64,000 nt of DNA, taken from positions 22,412 through 86,411 of the IMG/VR virus record IMGVR_UViG_3300008451_000399, one strand, 5' to 3'. The stretch's first letter is position 1. The number at the start of each line of letters is the position of its first letter. Origin of the DNA: a virus. Under the pieces are notes generated by a model, which was given only the letters and a program-made list of their open reading frames with translations, did no database searches and was not told the origin of the DNA. Shown here in pieces: positions 9,841 through 17,801 of the stretch. Made by a program: the position numbers and the translations under genes.

Positions 9841-12677
9841 TGCCTACATCAGTTTTTTATGCAGGTCAAGCAGATTATATCCCTAAGTTGAACGCTTTGT
9901 GGGACAGAGGAACAGCCTCATTGTACGGCACAAGTACAGATAGCGAAACACTTTCATTAGGTGCTAAAACCTTGACAACACAGACAGGGTTGCAGTTCTA
10001 TACGGGCAGTCAGATTACAATTACTTATGCTAGTGATTTGACGAAATATATGTCAGGAGTTGTGTCTGATTATGACTCAGAAACAGGGGTTTTAGATATA
10101 AACATCACCTCAGTAAGTGGTAGTGGTACATTTGCAAACTGGACTCTCACTCTGTCTGGTGCAGCAGGAGCTGCTGGTATTGCTGATAATATCAGTATCG
10201 GTACAGTTGCACAAGGGGTAACAGCTTCGGCAAATATTACAGGCACAAGTCCTGATAAGTATTTAAACTTAGTGTTACAAAAAGGTGACAAAGGAGATAA
10301 AGGGGACACTGGTAACGTAGGTGCTCCTAACGTATTAACTATTGGTACAGTTGCTCAAGGTACTGCTGCAGCTTCTATCACAGGAACAAGTCCATCTCAA
10401 GTGCTGAACTTAACTCTCCCAAAAGGGGATAAAGGAGATACGGGTGACACAGGGGCAGCAGGTCTTGTTGCTAAAGGCGCTTGGAATAGCGCAACAAATT
10501 ATGCACAGAATGATTGGGTTACTTATTCAGGCTCATCTTACTATCGCAAAGTAGCAGGTACAACTGGTACAGACCCTGCAACGGACACAACCAATTGGGG
10601 TATACTAGCACAAAAAGGAGCTGATGGTACAGGAGCTGTTTCTAGTGTTACAGCTAGTGCTCCTTTGTCTAGTTCTGGTGGCGCAACTCCTAACATTACT
10701 ATTGCAACAGCAGATACATCTACTACAGGTGTATTGACAAGTGCAGATTGGAATACATTCAACAGTAAACTTGGAAGTATCCCTAATACAACAGTTTCAG
10801 TGGGTTCTTATGGTAGTGCTACACAATCTCCTACATTCACAGTTGGTGCAGATGGTAGGCTAACTGTAGCGAGTAACGTTACAGTTACACCTGCATGGAC
10901 TTCTGTGACAGGTAAGCCAACGTTTGCAACTGTTGCAACAACGGGGGCTTATAGTGACTTAACAGGCACACCTGCTGCATACAGCTTACCGACAGCCTCC
11001 ACAACTATATTAGGTGGTGTTAAGGTTGATGGCACAAGTATTACAATTAGTAGTGGTGTGATTAGTGCGTCAGGTGGTGGTATAGTTGTAACAGATGTCT
11101 CTACTACCGAGTATGGGCAACTTACAACACTTCCTGATGCTACAACACTATCTGTAGGTCAAACTTATACTTACATGAACAATGGAGAGTTTCCTAGAAG
11201 GGTGAATGACTTTAGCGGTAAATTGTTAGGGTTCATTCCTTCCAAAGATGCTTCTATAATCACACTGCAAGATAATTCTACAACAACAGGTGTTTGGTCT
11301 TGTAATAACATAGATGTGTTTGCTGTATCTGCACAGTTTAGCAGTCAAGTGGCTCTAGGAGGAGGTACATCTATTAGTGTAAACTTTATTGTAGACATTG
11401 ACTCTGATAGACAATTATTTATATTCTCTGGTGGTATAACAACTTGTTACGGTATTGTGTACGATAGGTCTAGTAACACGTGGGGAACACCCACCCTCAT
11501 TAGAAATGCTAATTGTTCTGTGTCTGCAATTTTGTATGACACAAATAAAGTAGTAGTTATTACAAATGCAGCTTCAACTGCAATGGAAGCAGTAATGTTA
11601 TCTATTTCAGGAGTTAGCATCACTGTAGGAACTGCTGCAACTCAGACAGCGACAGTCTCGCCAACTTTCTTCGGTATTGTTGTTTGTAGCGGAAAAGTAG
11701 TCTTAAGCACACAAGAAACTGCTGGTACTCTCAGAGTTATCGATGTTAGTGGTACAACTTTGAGTTGGGCTTCCTCGACTACTTCTGGCACTGGCGCTCA
11801 GAAAAGATTATTTAAAGTTTCTGAAACGCAAATACTCACGATTGCATGGAATACTAATATTTATGCAACTCCATTCTCTTTGTCAGGAACTACGTTAACA
11901 TTAGGTACAGAGGTTAATACAACTACTACAACTAACCCGTTTAGAGCTGTTCAGATGTCTGATGGCACAGTTTTGGTGGTTGCTACTAACACTAATACAA
12001 TGGCATGTTTAGCTTCAGTGACTTCAAATGTAGCAAATTTGTCGGTGGTTCAAGACGTTATCGCAAATGCCCTATCAAGCAATGTGACAACATTTTTGGA
12101 TTGGTCAATAATATCTGCTGATAAAATACTAGTAGTTGGTCAAACTACTACAACAGGTTATCGTGCTAATATCATCAGTAAATCAGGAAATTCCATAACA
12201 AAAGGCACTGAGCTAACTGTTTCGGGAGCGACTGTTTCAGGAAGTGCTAATTGGGGTATCGCTCATACAACCTCTTCAATTGCTTATCTGCAAGCATCTT
12301 GGGCTGGTTCATCCAGTAGAATATCTCTGAATATATCAGGAACATCTCCTACTCTAGCTAAGATTGACAGAGCTTTTGAAGGGACTACCTATAAACCTTT
12401 GACAGTAAGTAATTCTTTTTACCAAGGGAATAGTGGGAATATGGGTATTTTTCCAGCAGAAGGTATTCTAAAAACTTCACAAGGGTCTTTAGCTTATTCG
12501 CAAACTACATCTGCGCCAGAAGCAACTTTAGTCACATCCAGTGGAATAACCTCTATACCAGCTAAATTTTATAGGGCTTCATTCAACAGAGCAAGAGGAA
12601 ACAGGTTAAATGAGGAGTGGATTATTTCTGGCTACGGGGATGGATTTACATTGCAGAAAGTTGAGACAAGTTTATGA
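9840..12677 (+). CDS. Tail fibre, collagen-like and carbohydrate-binding-like segments
   Basis: A 945-residue protein. Two Gly-X-Y collagen-like runs (GDKGDKGDTG near residue 148 and GDKGDTGDTGAAG near residue 198) indicate a trimeric shaft. Next comes GAWNSATNYAQNDWVTYSG at about 213, which looks like a chitin/carbohydrate-binding (CBM5/12-like) module, then repeat-rich shaft (TSADWNTFNSKL). The C-terminal about 570 residues are long beta-rich sequence without a recognised fold and probably form the receptor-binding tip. The next gene is a DUF4376-like fibre assembly protein, which supports the call. Confidence 0.75.
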   Translation: MPTSVFYAGQADYIPKLNALWDRGTASLYGTSTDSETLSLGAKTLTTQTGLQFYTGSQITITYASDLTKYMSGVVSDYDSETGVLDINITSVSGSGTFANWTLTLSGAAGAAGIADNISIGTVAQGVTASANITGTSPDKYLNLVLQKGDKGDKGDTGNVGAPNVLTIGTVAQGTAAASITGTSPSQVLNLTLPKGDKGDTGDTGAAGLVAKGAWNSATNYAQNDWVTYSGSSYYRKVAGTTGTDPATDTTNWGILAQKGADGTGAVSSVTASAPLSSSGGATPNITIATADTSTTGVLTSADWNTFNSKLGSIPNTTVSVGSYGSATQSPTFTVGADGRLTVASNVTVTPAWTSVTGKPTFATVATTGAYSDLTGTPAAYSLPTASTTILGGVKVDGTSITISSGVISASGGGIVVTDVSTTEYGQLTTLPDATTLSVGQTYTYMNNGEFPRRVNDFSGKLLGFIPSKDASIITLQDNSTTTGVWSCNNIDVFAVSAQFSSQVALGGGTSISVNFIVDIDSDRQLFIFSGGITTCYGIVYDRSSNTWGTPTLIRNANCSVSAILYDTNKVVVITNAASTAMEAVMLSISGVSITVGTAATQTATVSPTFFGIVVCSGKVVLSTQETAGTLRVIDVSGTTLSWASSTTSGTGAQKRLFKVSETQILTIAWNTNIYATPFSLSGTTLTLGTEVNTTTTTNPFRAVQMSDGTVLVVATNTNTMACLASVTSNVANLSVVQDVIANALSSNVTTFLDWSIISADKILVVGQTTTTGYRANIISKSGNSITKGTELTVSGATVSGSANWGIAHTTSSIAYLQASWAGSSSRISLNISGTSPTLAKIDRAFEGTTYKPLTVSNSFYQGNSGNMGIFPAEGILKTSQGSLAYSQTTSAPEATLVTSSGITSIPAKFYRASFNRARGNRLNEEWIISGYGDGFTLQKVETSL

Positions 12678-13246
12678 TGTTATTTATCAGTAATAAGTTT
12701 TTTGGCAATTTCAGAGAAATTAATGTTGAATCAGAAGGATTGTCCTGTGATAACAGTTTTCTGCCATTCAGCGTTATTGGAACTAACTATGCAATTGAAG
12801 ATGGCTGGTTTGATAATACAATTGTAAAAACAACAGAAGAAATTAACAAAGAAAAACTTTCTATATGGGAAGATATTAAACTCCACAGAACTAAAATCTT
12901 GGATGGTAATTTCTTTCATAATGGACATTGGTTCCATTGTACAGATAAAGATAAGATTGTATTTAGTAATCTGAAATCAACTGTACTGGAGCGTAGACTG
13001 GATAGCTTACCACTTAATGAAACTGCTACGCATGACGGTACTCCAGTGTATCTCAAGACAGTCGATAATGGGGCGATTACAATCACCTACGAACAGGTTG
13101 GTGGTATTGTAAATGCTTGCACATCTCATGTCAAGAAAACTTACGAGTGTGCAGCATATCATCAGGTTATGTTGAACGCTTCTAACAGTCCCTCCTCTTA
13201 CAATTGGAAAACAGGTTGGCAAATTCAATATGAGGATGAAACATGA
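12674..13246 (+). CDS. DUF4376-like tail fibre assembly protein
   Basis: The 190 residues overlap the fibre stop by four bases (ATGA). The segment EEINKEKLSIWEDIKLHRTK and the following WFHCTDKDKI block match the DUF4376 pattern found at the end of many phage fibre-associated proteins, and the end GWQIQYEDET is also typical of such fibre-associated proteins. Position right after a long fibre gene agrees with a fibre-tip or chaperone role. Function in this phage is inferred. Confidence 0.65.
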   Translation: MMLFISNKFFGNFREINVESEGLSCDNSFLPFSVIGTNYAIEDGWFDNTIVKTTEEINKEKLSIWEDIKLHRTKILDGNFFHNGHWFHCTDKDKIVFSNLKSTVLERRLDSLPLNETATHDGTPVYLKTVDNGAITITYEQVGGIVNACTSHVKKTYECAAYHQVMLNASNSPSSYNWKTGWQIQYEDET

Positions 13247-13794
13247 AGATAGCTTTTTATAAAGGTACTAGGAAAGGACTTGCTGGTATTTACAGTAGAG
13301 GTGTTCGACTTGTCACAAAAGGCAGGTATTCTCATTGTGAAGTTGTATTTAATAATGGTATGAGTGCATCAGCTAGTTTTATTGATAAAGGTGTACGCTT
13401 TAAACGTATTGAGTACGACCCTGCTAATTGGGACTTCTTAGAAATTGATGATAAGTATGAGTTGAACGCTTGGAAGTGGTTTAAAGAACACGAAGGGGAA
13501 AGTTATGACCTTCTAGGGAATATCCACTTCCTTTTACCATTTGTAGGGGATGATAGACACAAATGGAGTTGTGCAGAGAGTGTAGCAGAAGCATTACAAA
13601 TTAGAGACAGTTGGAGAATCCATCCAAATAGTTTGTATGCATTAATTAGTAGTTTTATTGTTGTTAACCCAAAGAAAGAAGATATGAATAAATTTTATAT
13701 GAGTGCTGATACAGAAACACCAACAGACCCTGATGAGCCAGTAAAAGACGCTGGAGATGGTTTGCCACCACGTAAACCGCCAACGAATCCATAA
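13243..13794 (+). CDS. Permuted NlpC/P60-like (YiiX-type) cysteine hydrolase
   Basis: A 183-residue protein overlapping the previous stop by four bases. It shows the circularly permuted papain-like order: a histidine strand first (GRYSHCEVVFNNG, about 28-40), the nucleophile later (WSCAESVAEALQI, about 107-119). Such proteins cleave or modify amide or ester bonds. In phage tails related domains act on peptidoglycan or on tail-tip assembly. Residues 150-183 form a charged Pro-rich tail without a fold. It is placed between fibre assembly and lysis genes. Substrate unknown. Confidence 0.55.
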   Translation: MKIAFYKGTRKGLAGIYSRGVRLVTKGRYSHCEVVFNNGMSASASFIDKGVRFKRIEYDPANWDFLEIDDKYELNAWKWFKEHEGESYDLLGNIHFLLPFVGDDRHKWSCAESVAEALQIRDSWRIHPNSLYALISSFIVVNPKKEDMNKFYMSADTETPTDPDEPVKDAGDGLPPRKPPTNP

Positions 13795-13796
13795 TC

Positions 13797-14198
13797 ATGA
13801 TTGCAGCTATTCTTATAGTAGCTGCTTTCCTTTTAAATATTAGAGACTTAAAATCTTTATTGTTATTAGGAGTCATCACAAGTATTGTATACGCACCTTT
13901 CAGCTATATCGAGGATTACCGTATTTGGTATTTGTCTTGCATAGCAGCGGATTGTTTTATAGCAGTTTTAAGTTATTATTTGAAGTCACAATCTTCTATC
14001 ATACTCATTCCAGCTTGTGTAGTGTTGGTATGTTCACACATCGCTTCGTGGTTATCTACAAGCATGTTTAATTACCACACAGTAGCTGTCACGTTGGAGT
14101 TACTACAAATAATCTCTTTAATCATAACTTCTCCAATCGTCTTATCTTTCTTGACGAATGCCATAATTAAACTAATAAAAATAAGGGGATTTAAGTGA
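13797..14198 (+). CDS. Polytopic membrane protein, holin or antiholin candidate
   Basis: Its 133 residues are strongly hydrophobic with about four predicted membrane spans (near 1-14/22-38, 46-62, 66-85 and 95-120) and a basic C-terminus (KLIKIRGFK). It is the first membrane protein of the lysis block and overlaps the next gene by a GTGA junction. Position suggests a holin or antiholin, but no family signature is recognisable and a second holin candidate lies at 15045-15350. Confidence 0.45.
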   Translation: MIAAILIVAAFLLNIRDLKSLLLLGVITSIVYAPFSYIEDYRIWYLSCIAADCFIAVLSYYLKSQSSIILIPACVVLVCSHIASWLSTSMFNYHTVAVTLELLQIISLIITSPIVLSFLTNAIIKLIKIRGFK

Positions 14199-14566
14199 GT
14201 GACACTAATATCTGGTTAGCATTGCTGTCTGGAGCAGTTGCTTTTGTAATAGGCTTAGTAAAAATAATATACAATCGAGTTCAACAAGAGCTTGACGTTC
14301 AACGAGAAGATATTAAGAAAAAAGCTGATAAAGAAAAACTTCAAGAGTGTGATGACAGATTTATCAGAGAGATAAAACGTATTGAGGATAGACATGATAG
14401 AGATATTGAAATTCTTGTAAGTCGTCAAGAAAGAGAAGTGGATAACTTAAAAAAGGATTTAACAGATCAAATGTCTGCTGTCAGAGATCAAATGAGTTCA
14501 ATGCGAGATGATTTAATGGCTCAAATGAAGCTCATGATGGAAATGATGAAAGGAACTAATAGATGA
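14195..14566 (+). CDS. Candidate inner-membrane spanin (Rz-like)
   Basis: Start GTG 14195, with AAGGGG upstream, overlapping the previous stop. The 123 residues have one N-terminal membrane anchor (about 6-26, IWLALLSGAVAFVIGLVKII) and a long highly charged coiled coil ending in a Met-rich tail. This is the topology of an i-spanin: a periplasmic coiled coil anchored in the inner membrane that pairs with an outer-membrane lipoprotein to fuse membranes at lysis. A suitable lipoprotein is encoded at 15193-15489. The gene order is unusual because endolysin and holin lie between the pair. Confidence 0.5.
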   Translation: MSDTNIWLALLSGAVAFVIGLVKIIYNRVQQELDVQREDIKKKADKEKLQECDDRFIREIKRIEDRHDRDIEILVSRQEREVDNLKKDLTDQMSAVRDQMSSMRDDLMAQMKLMMEMMKGTNR

Positions 14567-15030
14567 GTGATATGTTATCTGAACATTTCTCATTAAAAGA
14601 ACTTACACATTCTGATAAAGCTATTAAGCTTAAGATTGACAACACCCCAACACCTAATGCTTTAGCTTCGTTATACATCTTAGCAAGCACTCTAGAACTT
14701 ATTAGAAAGGCTGTTGGCAAGCCTATGAAGATTTCTAGTGGGTATAGATGTCCTGAACTTAACGCTGCTATTGGAGGCTCTAAAACGTCAGCGCATTGTC
14801 TAGGATTAGCTGCGGATTTTACTGTAGCAGGTATGACTCCAAGACAAGTTGCTGAGAAGATTGTTGCATCTGATATTATTTTCGATCAGTGCATTTTGGA
14901 AAATATTTCAGCAACAAATCCTGACGGTGTGTGGGTTCATGTAGGACTCTCTACAACAAAGAACAGACAAGAAGTATTAACAAAGAAAGTTGGAGATAAG
15001 AAGTATTACTCTGGACTTATCCACTATTAA
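14563..15030 (+). CDS. Endolysin, M15-type L-Ala-D-Glu/D-Ala peptidase
   Basis: 155 residues. The zinc-peptidase pattern SAHCLGLAADF (about 74-84) gives the H-x-x-G-x-A-x-D ligands, and VWVHVGL near 126 supplies the second histidine, as in peptidase M15_3 (VanY/T5 endolysin-like) enzymes that cut peptidoglycan cross-links. There is no signal peptide, so access to the wall should depend on a holin. It overlaps the spanin candidate by four bases and precedes a two-span membrane protein. Confidence 0.85.
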   Translation: MSDMLSEHFSLKELTHSDKAIKLKIDNTPTPNALASLYILASTLELIRKAVGKPMKISSGYRCPELNAAIGGSKTSAHCLGLAADFTVAGMTPRQVAEKIVASDIIFDQCILENISATNPDGVWVHVGLSTTKNRQEVLTKKVGDKKYYSGLIHY

Positions 15031-15044
15031 ATAAAGGAACCATT

Positions 15045-15350
15045 ATGTTTGAAAAATTAAAATCATTCTTTGACTTATTCCGTAAAGGTCAGGAAATCAG
15101 TAACGCAGAAGCATGGAAGAAAGGTACTATTTCTGTATCAGCTCTTTCTGCATTCTTATATGCTATTGTAAAATTAACTAAAGGGACACAATATGAAGTT
15201 CCTCTCGATGAAGCATCTGTTGAAGCTTTCTCTGGTGCTGTGCTTACTCTTGCAGCTACAGTCATGCACATTATCACCTCAAAGAAAGCTGGTGTATTAC
15301 CAGCCAAAGCTCCAATCGAGGAACATAGTTATCCCTCCCTCGACAAATAA
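15045..15350 (+). CDS. Holin candidate, two membrane spans
   Basis: A 101-residue protein directly after the endolysin, with ribosome site AAAGGAACC. Two hydrophobic segments, about 28-46 (ISVSALSAFLYAIVKL) and 63-80 (AFSGAVLTLAATVMHI), are joined by a polar loop, as in small class II holins. Neighbourhood strongly favours a holin that releases the M15 endolysin. Its last half also encodes a lipoprotein in another frame, so sequence changes here are constrained by both proteins. Confidence 0.6.
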   Translation: MFEKLKSFFDLFRKGQEISNAEAWKKGTISVSALSAFLYAIVKLTKGTQYEVPLDEASVEAFSGAVLTLAATVMHIITSKKAGVLPAKAPIEEHSYPSLDK

Positions 15351-15489
15351 GTGTAACATAAAAATAAAGCCTTCTATCACTCTTTCACCTTTGCTAGAGG
15401 TAATTGAGCAAGAGAAGGCTTTGAATAATACAGAAATTGTAAAAGACTCTTTCAAGGGAATTGATTTTACAATTGTATGTAGAATATAA
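15193..15489 (+). CDS. Embedded outer-membrane spanin lipoprotein (Rz1-like)
   Basis: This 98-residue frame begins inside the holin candidate (+1 relative frame) and ends past it. It starts with Lys-rich MKFLSMKHLLKLS, then a hydrophobic core LVLCLLLQ and a lipobox LQSC with Cys25, the classic signal peptidase II signal. The mature part is about 74 residues with SPQRKLVYYQP after the lipid site. ATG 15193 or ATG 15208 could start it. A lipobox protein embedded in a lysis gene is typical of o-spanins of phages infecting Gram-negative bacteria. Outer-membrane location is inferred from residue +2 not being Asp (it is Thr). Confidence 0.7.
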   Translation: MKFLSMKHLLKLSLVLCLLLQLQSCTLSPQRKLVYYQPKLQSRNIVIPPSTNKCNIKIKPSITLSPLLEVIEQEKALNNTEIVKDSFKGIDFTIVCRI

Positions 15490-15515
15490 ATAGAGTTTTA
15501 GTCTGAGAGGACTTT

Positions 15516-15549
15516 AGAGAGCTATCCTGAAAAGGACGCTCTCTTTTTT
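15516..15549 (+). terminator. Rho-independent terminator of the late operon
   Basis: AGAGAGC (15516-15522) pairs with GCTCTCT (15538-15544), with an inner TCCT-GAAA-AGGA stem-loop and a following run of T residues. It ends the plus-strand late genes just before the converging minus-strand genes. The reverse strand lacks a T run after the stem, so it is probably one-directional. Confidence 0.85.
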
Positions 15550-15558
15550 ATTGTCTAG

Positions 15559-15813
15559 TTATTTGCCACTAAAGAAGCCAGTAGCTTTCATAATAGATGT
15601 AGCTACAGCAATAGCTTTGTTGAAAGCTGTAGCATAGTTCTCTTGACTCACATCTGTAGCCACAGAAGATACATCTGACAACATCTCTTGCAATAATTTC
15701 ATCTTAGTAGCACCTTGTCCTTGAGCTGGAATTTGTGTTTCCAATACCTTCATAGCTTCAATTACAATTGGAATGAGTTGTAATACTAACTTAATAATCT
15801 GTAAAAAATTCAT
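15559..15813 (-). CDS. Small hydrophobic-N-terminus protein, unknown
   Basis: 84 residues with good ribosome site AAAGGAG upstream. Residues 4-23 are hydrophobic and may be amphipathic or membrane-associated (LQIIKLVLQLIPIVIEAM); the rest is Ala/Ser-rich helix. It is the last gene of the long minus-strand region and converges on the late terminator. No family recognised. Confidence 0.6.
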   Translation of the reverse strand: MNFLQIIKLVLQLIPIVIEAMKVLETQIPAQGQGATKMKLLQEMLSDVSSVATDVSQENYATAFNKAIAVATSIMKATGFFSGK

Positions 15814-15825
15814 TTTGATTCTCCT

Positions 15826-16188
15826 TTAATTAAATTTACTCTCAAGGAAAGCAAAAGCATTCCCCTTCTCTTTTACCACTGCGACTGCCTCATCACTTTT
15901 GATAGCTGCTTTAACATACTGTTTAGTGACAGCAGGTTTAAAACTGAAGTCCTTAGACACAATCTTAGCAGCCTTACCAAACTCTTTGGACAACTCTTTA
16001 ATCTCATTTGTCAGAGCAAAGATTTCTGTATCAGCAGCAATAGCAGCTTTGCGCTTATCTTGCAATTCTTTAATCTCTGCGTCAATTGTTTGCACAGCTT
16101 CTAATTGTGCAATGTAGTCCTTCAACAATTCTTGTTTCTTGTTGAGTTCTACTGCACGTTGTTTCAAATCATCAAATACGTTTGTCAT
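15826..16188 (-). CDS. Coiled-coil protein, unknown
   Basis: 120 residues. Residues about 5-75 are Lys/Glu/Leu-rich heptads (IKELQDKRKAAIAADTE), a strong coiled coil, followed by a basic region (VTKQYVKAAIKSD). AAGGAGAAATAACA precedes ATG 16188. Twelve bases separate it from the Acb2-like gene upstream, so they are probably co-transcribed. Function not recognised. Confidence 0.7.
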   Translation of the reverse strand: MTNVFDDLKQRAVELNKKQELLKDYIAQLEAVQTIDAEIKELQDKRKAAIAADTEIFALTNEIKELSKEFGKAAKIVSKDFSFKPAVTKQYVKAAIKSDEAVAVVKEKGNAFAFLESKFN

Positions 16189-16200
16189 TGTTATTTCTCC

Positions 16201-16497
16201 TTAAAATGTTGTTGGTTTAGCTACAGCACGAGTGAGCTGCATAAAGCCTAATTTCAAATCTTTCTTACCTGCCAAAACCCACCCGTATGCATCTTCACAG
16301 GACTCATAATAGTCTTCTGTATCTGGATTGTAATCAAAAACATCAGAAGCTTTGGTAAATTCATCAGCAGCTTTATCTTCTAATTCCTTAACAAGCTCAC
16401 CCACTTGCTCTGCTAAAGCTTTAATCTTATTCATCAAGTCGATTTCCTCTTGTGATAAGTCTCGATAGCCCTTAATTTGTTTGTGTTGATCTTTCAC
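16201..16497 (-). CDS. acb2: Acb2-like cyclic-nucleotide sponge (anti-CBASS/anti-Thoeris)
   Basis: 98 residues beginning at GTG 16497. The helix GYRDLSQEEIDLMNKIKAL (10-28) and the end GFMQLTRAVAKPTTF (84-98) follow the Acb2 helical-hairpin pattern. Acb2 hexamers bind CBASS cyclic di- and trinucleotides and related Thoeris signals and so block immune signalling. From memory, Tyr11 and Lys26 are ligand residues of the characterised Pseudomonas phage protein, and here residues 11 and 26 are also Tyr and Lys. The loop between the helices is longer than usual, acidic and aromatic (about 45-70). Its start overlaps the stop of a seven-codon leader frame. Confidence 0.75.
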   Translation of the reverse strand: MKDQHKQIKGYRDLSQEEIDLMNKIKALAEQVGELVKELEDKAADEFTKASDVFDYNPDTEDYYESCEDAYGWVLAGKKDLKLGFMQLTRAVAKPTTF

Positions 16498-16517
16498 TTA
16501 CGTTCACCTTTGTCCAT
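16494..16517 (-). CDS. Seven-codon leader frame (MDKGERK) before acb2-like gene
   Basis: ATG 16517 follows GGAGAATTGA and reads MDKGERK then TGA 16494-16496. The stop shares GTGA with the GTG start of the Acb2-like gene, whose own upstream sequence lacks a strong ribosome site. This arrangement suggests translation of the sponge is coupled to the leader. Confidence 0.45.
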   Translation of the reverse strand: MDKGERK

Positions 16518-16527
16518 TCAATTCTCC

Positions 16528-16842
16528 TTATAAATCCTCTGTCATTAACAAGCCATAATTGGCTCCACGTTTTACTACAATAAACTCTGAACACACAACA
16601 CCTTGAGTAGTTTGTTTCATAAAACTATCAAAGCTATTTCGCATCAGAGAGTATGTTACACCAGTTTTGATGTCTTGTACAATAAATCGTACACTGCTAC
16701 GTCCTTGCTGAAATCCTTTATACTCTAACGTAGCAAAGAAAGGTTTCATGTCGAGCCAAGTTACTGAGCCATTCTGATACCCTAGATAATCAATCATATC
16801 TCCAGACGCATCTACAGGGTATTTACCTTTTGTGTCAGACAT
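16528..16842 (-). CDS. Hypothetical protein
   Basis: 104 residues from ATG 16842, preferred because GGAG lies five bases upstream. The sequence alternates short beta-like segments (WLDMKPFFATLEYKGF, SSVRFIVQDIKTGVTYSL) and looks like one small beta-rich domain. It lies just before the acb2 leader and overlaps the gene upstream by one base. No family recognised. Confidence 0.65.
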   Translation of the reverse strand: MSDTKGKYPVDASGDMIDYLGYQNGSVTWLDMKPFFATLEYKGFQQGRSSVRFIVQDIKTGVTYSLMRNSFDSFMKQTTQGVVCSEFIVVKRGANYGLLMTEDL

Positions 16843-17021
16843 CAATTCTCCTTAAAAGTTTCAGCTTCTTTGCGTTCAACAGCTTCATTAACTAACACTA
16901 ATGTTTCCATAAGCTGTTTGATTCCCCATTTCCATAAAACAATCACAGACCAACCCACTGTAGCTACTACAAATAATCCTCCGATTGCGATAGCAGCAAC
17001 TAACGTCATAAAATCATACAT
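16842..17021 (-). CDS. Small single-span membrane protein
   Basis: 59 residues from ATG 17021 (GGAG seven bases upstream). Residues about 5-30 are hydrophobic (LVAAIAIGGLFVVATVGW), followed by a charged C-terminal tail (EAVERKEAETFKEN). It overlaps both neighbours by one to three bases. Unknown role in the host inner membrane. Confidence 0.65.
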   Translation of the reverse strand: MYDFMTLVAAIAIGGLFVVATVGWSVIVLWKWGIKQLMETLVLVNEAVERKEAETFKEN

Positions 17022-17431
17022 CACTCATCTCCTTTCTTGTACTTTCTGTACTTATTAGGCTTAAACACTTCTAACCGCTTCTCCCACTCCAGTCGTTGCA
17101 AATCACCCATCTTCACTACAATCTTAGCTGTATCAGATGACTCTGTAGACACAAAGAAGTATTCTCCACAATGACTGACCTCTGCTACATATTTAGTAAA
17201 GCTAACCCCACTCCCTTGGTCTGGATTACCATTCCTATCTTCATTCAACAGCTTAAATCGAAACTTCTGTGGAAAGTGTGGATTGTTCTTCATAGATAAT
17301 ATCTGATACTCTAAAGCATTGCATTGTTCTATGAACATATTAGCAATACGCTCTTTAGCAATCCTATGCGACTCTTTAAATTGCTCAACGTTTTCAGGAT
17401 TGCTAAACCACTCCGTTGCTCTCTTGTTCAT
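17021..17431 (-). CDS. Hypothetical protein
   Basis: 136 residues. A helical N-terminus (FKESHRIAKERIANMFIEQ) is followed by beta-like segments and a basic end (KPNKYRKYKKGDE). The gene overlaps the one upstream by 29 bases and ends at the start of the small membrane protein. No recognised family. Confidence 0.65.
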   Translation of the reverse strand: MNKRATEWFSNPENVEQFKESHRIAKERIANMFIEQCNALEYQILSMKNNPHFPQKFRFKLLNEDRNGNPDQGSGVSFTKYVAEVSHCGEYFFVSTESSDTAKIVVKMGDLQRLEWEKRLEVFKPNKYRKYKKGDE

Positions 17432-17618
17432 CTTCAGATTCCTCTATTAAATCAAACAAACCTTTACTAAGTCCAATATCAATTACATCTGGTGCATAAT
17501 AACGTGCAAACACTTCAGGAGTTCCTCTATGTCTTATTACCAATACAGCAGGAACTCCTTCTACTAATACATGTTCGTAATCAACAATTTCCCCTGTCTC
17601 ATTAAATATAAATTTCAT
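17403..17618 (-). CDS. Hypothetical protein
   Basis: 71 residues if translation begins at ATG 17618 (MKFIFNETGEIVDYEHV), which follows the previous stop closely. The C-terminus is acidic (LFDLIEESEDEQESN). Longer upstream frame lacks a ribosome site. No recognised family. Confidence 0.6.
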   Translation of the reverse strand: MKFIFNETGEIVDYEHVLVEGVPAVLVIRHRGTPEVFARYYAPDVIDIGLSKGLFDLIEESEDEQESNGVV

Positions 17619-17800
17619 GATAGACGTTTCCAAAGACCGCGATTGATAAGAGCACACACTTCGTTATATTCAAATAGTGAGAAGTAAATGTCTTCTATAA
17701 AGCTAATACGAAATGTATCTGAGTAAGCATCGTATTCTGCTTTACAGAGTTTATCATCTTCATTTGTAAACTTAAATGGTTCAATGTCGAATATATCCAT
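17615..17800 (-). CDS. Hypothetical protein
   Basis: 61 residues from ATG 17800, behind AAAGGAGAGTAAT. Acidic and aromatic (MDIFDIEPFKFTNEDDKL). It overlaps the next gene by four bases. Unknown. Confidence 0.6.
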   Translation of the reverse strand: MDIFDIEPFKFTNEDDKLCKAEYDAYSDTFRISFIEDIYFSLFEYNEVCALINRGLWKRLS

Positions 17801-17801
17801 A

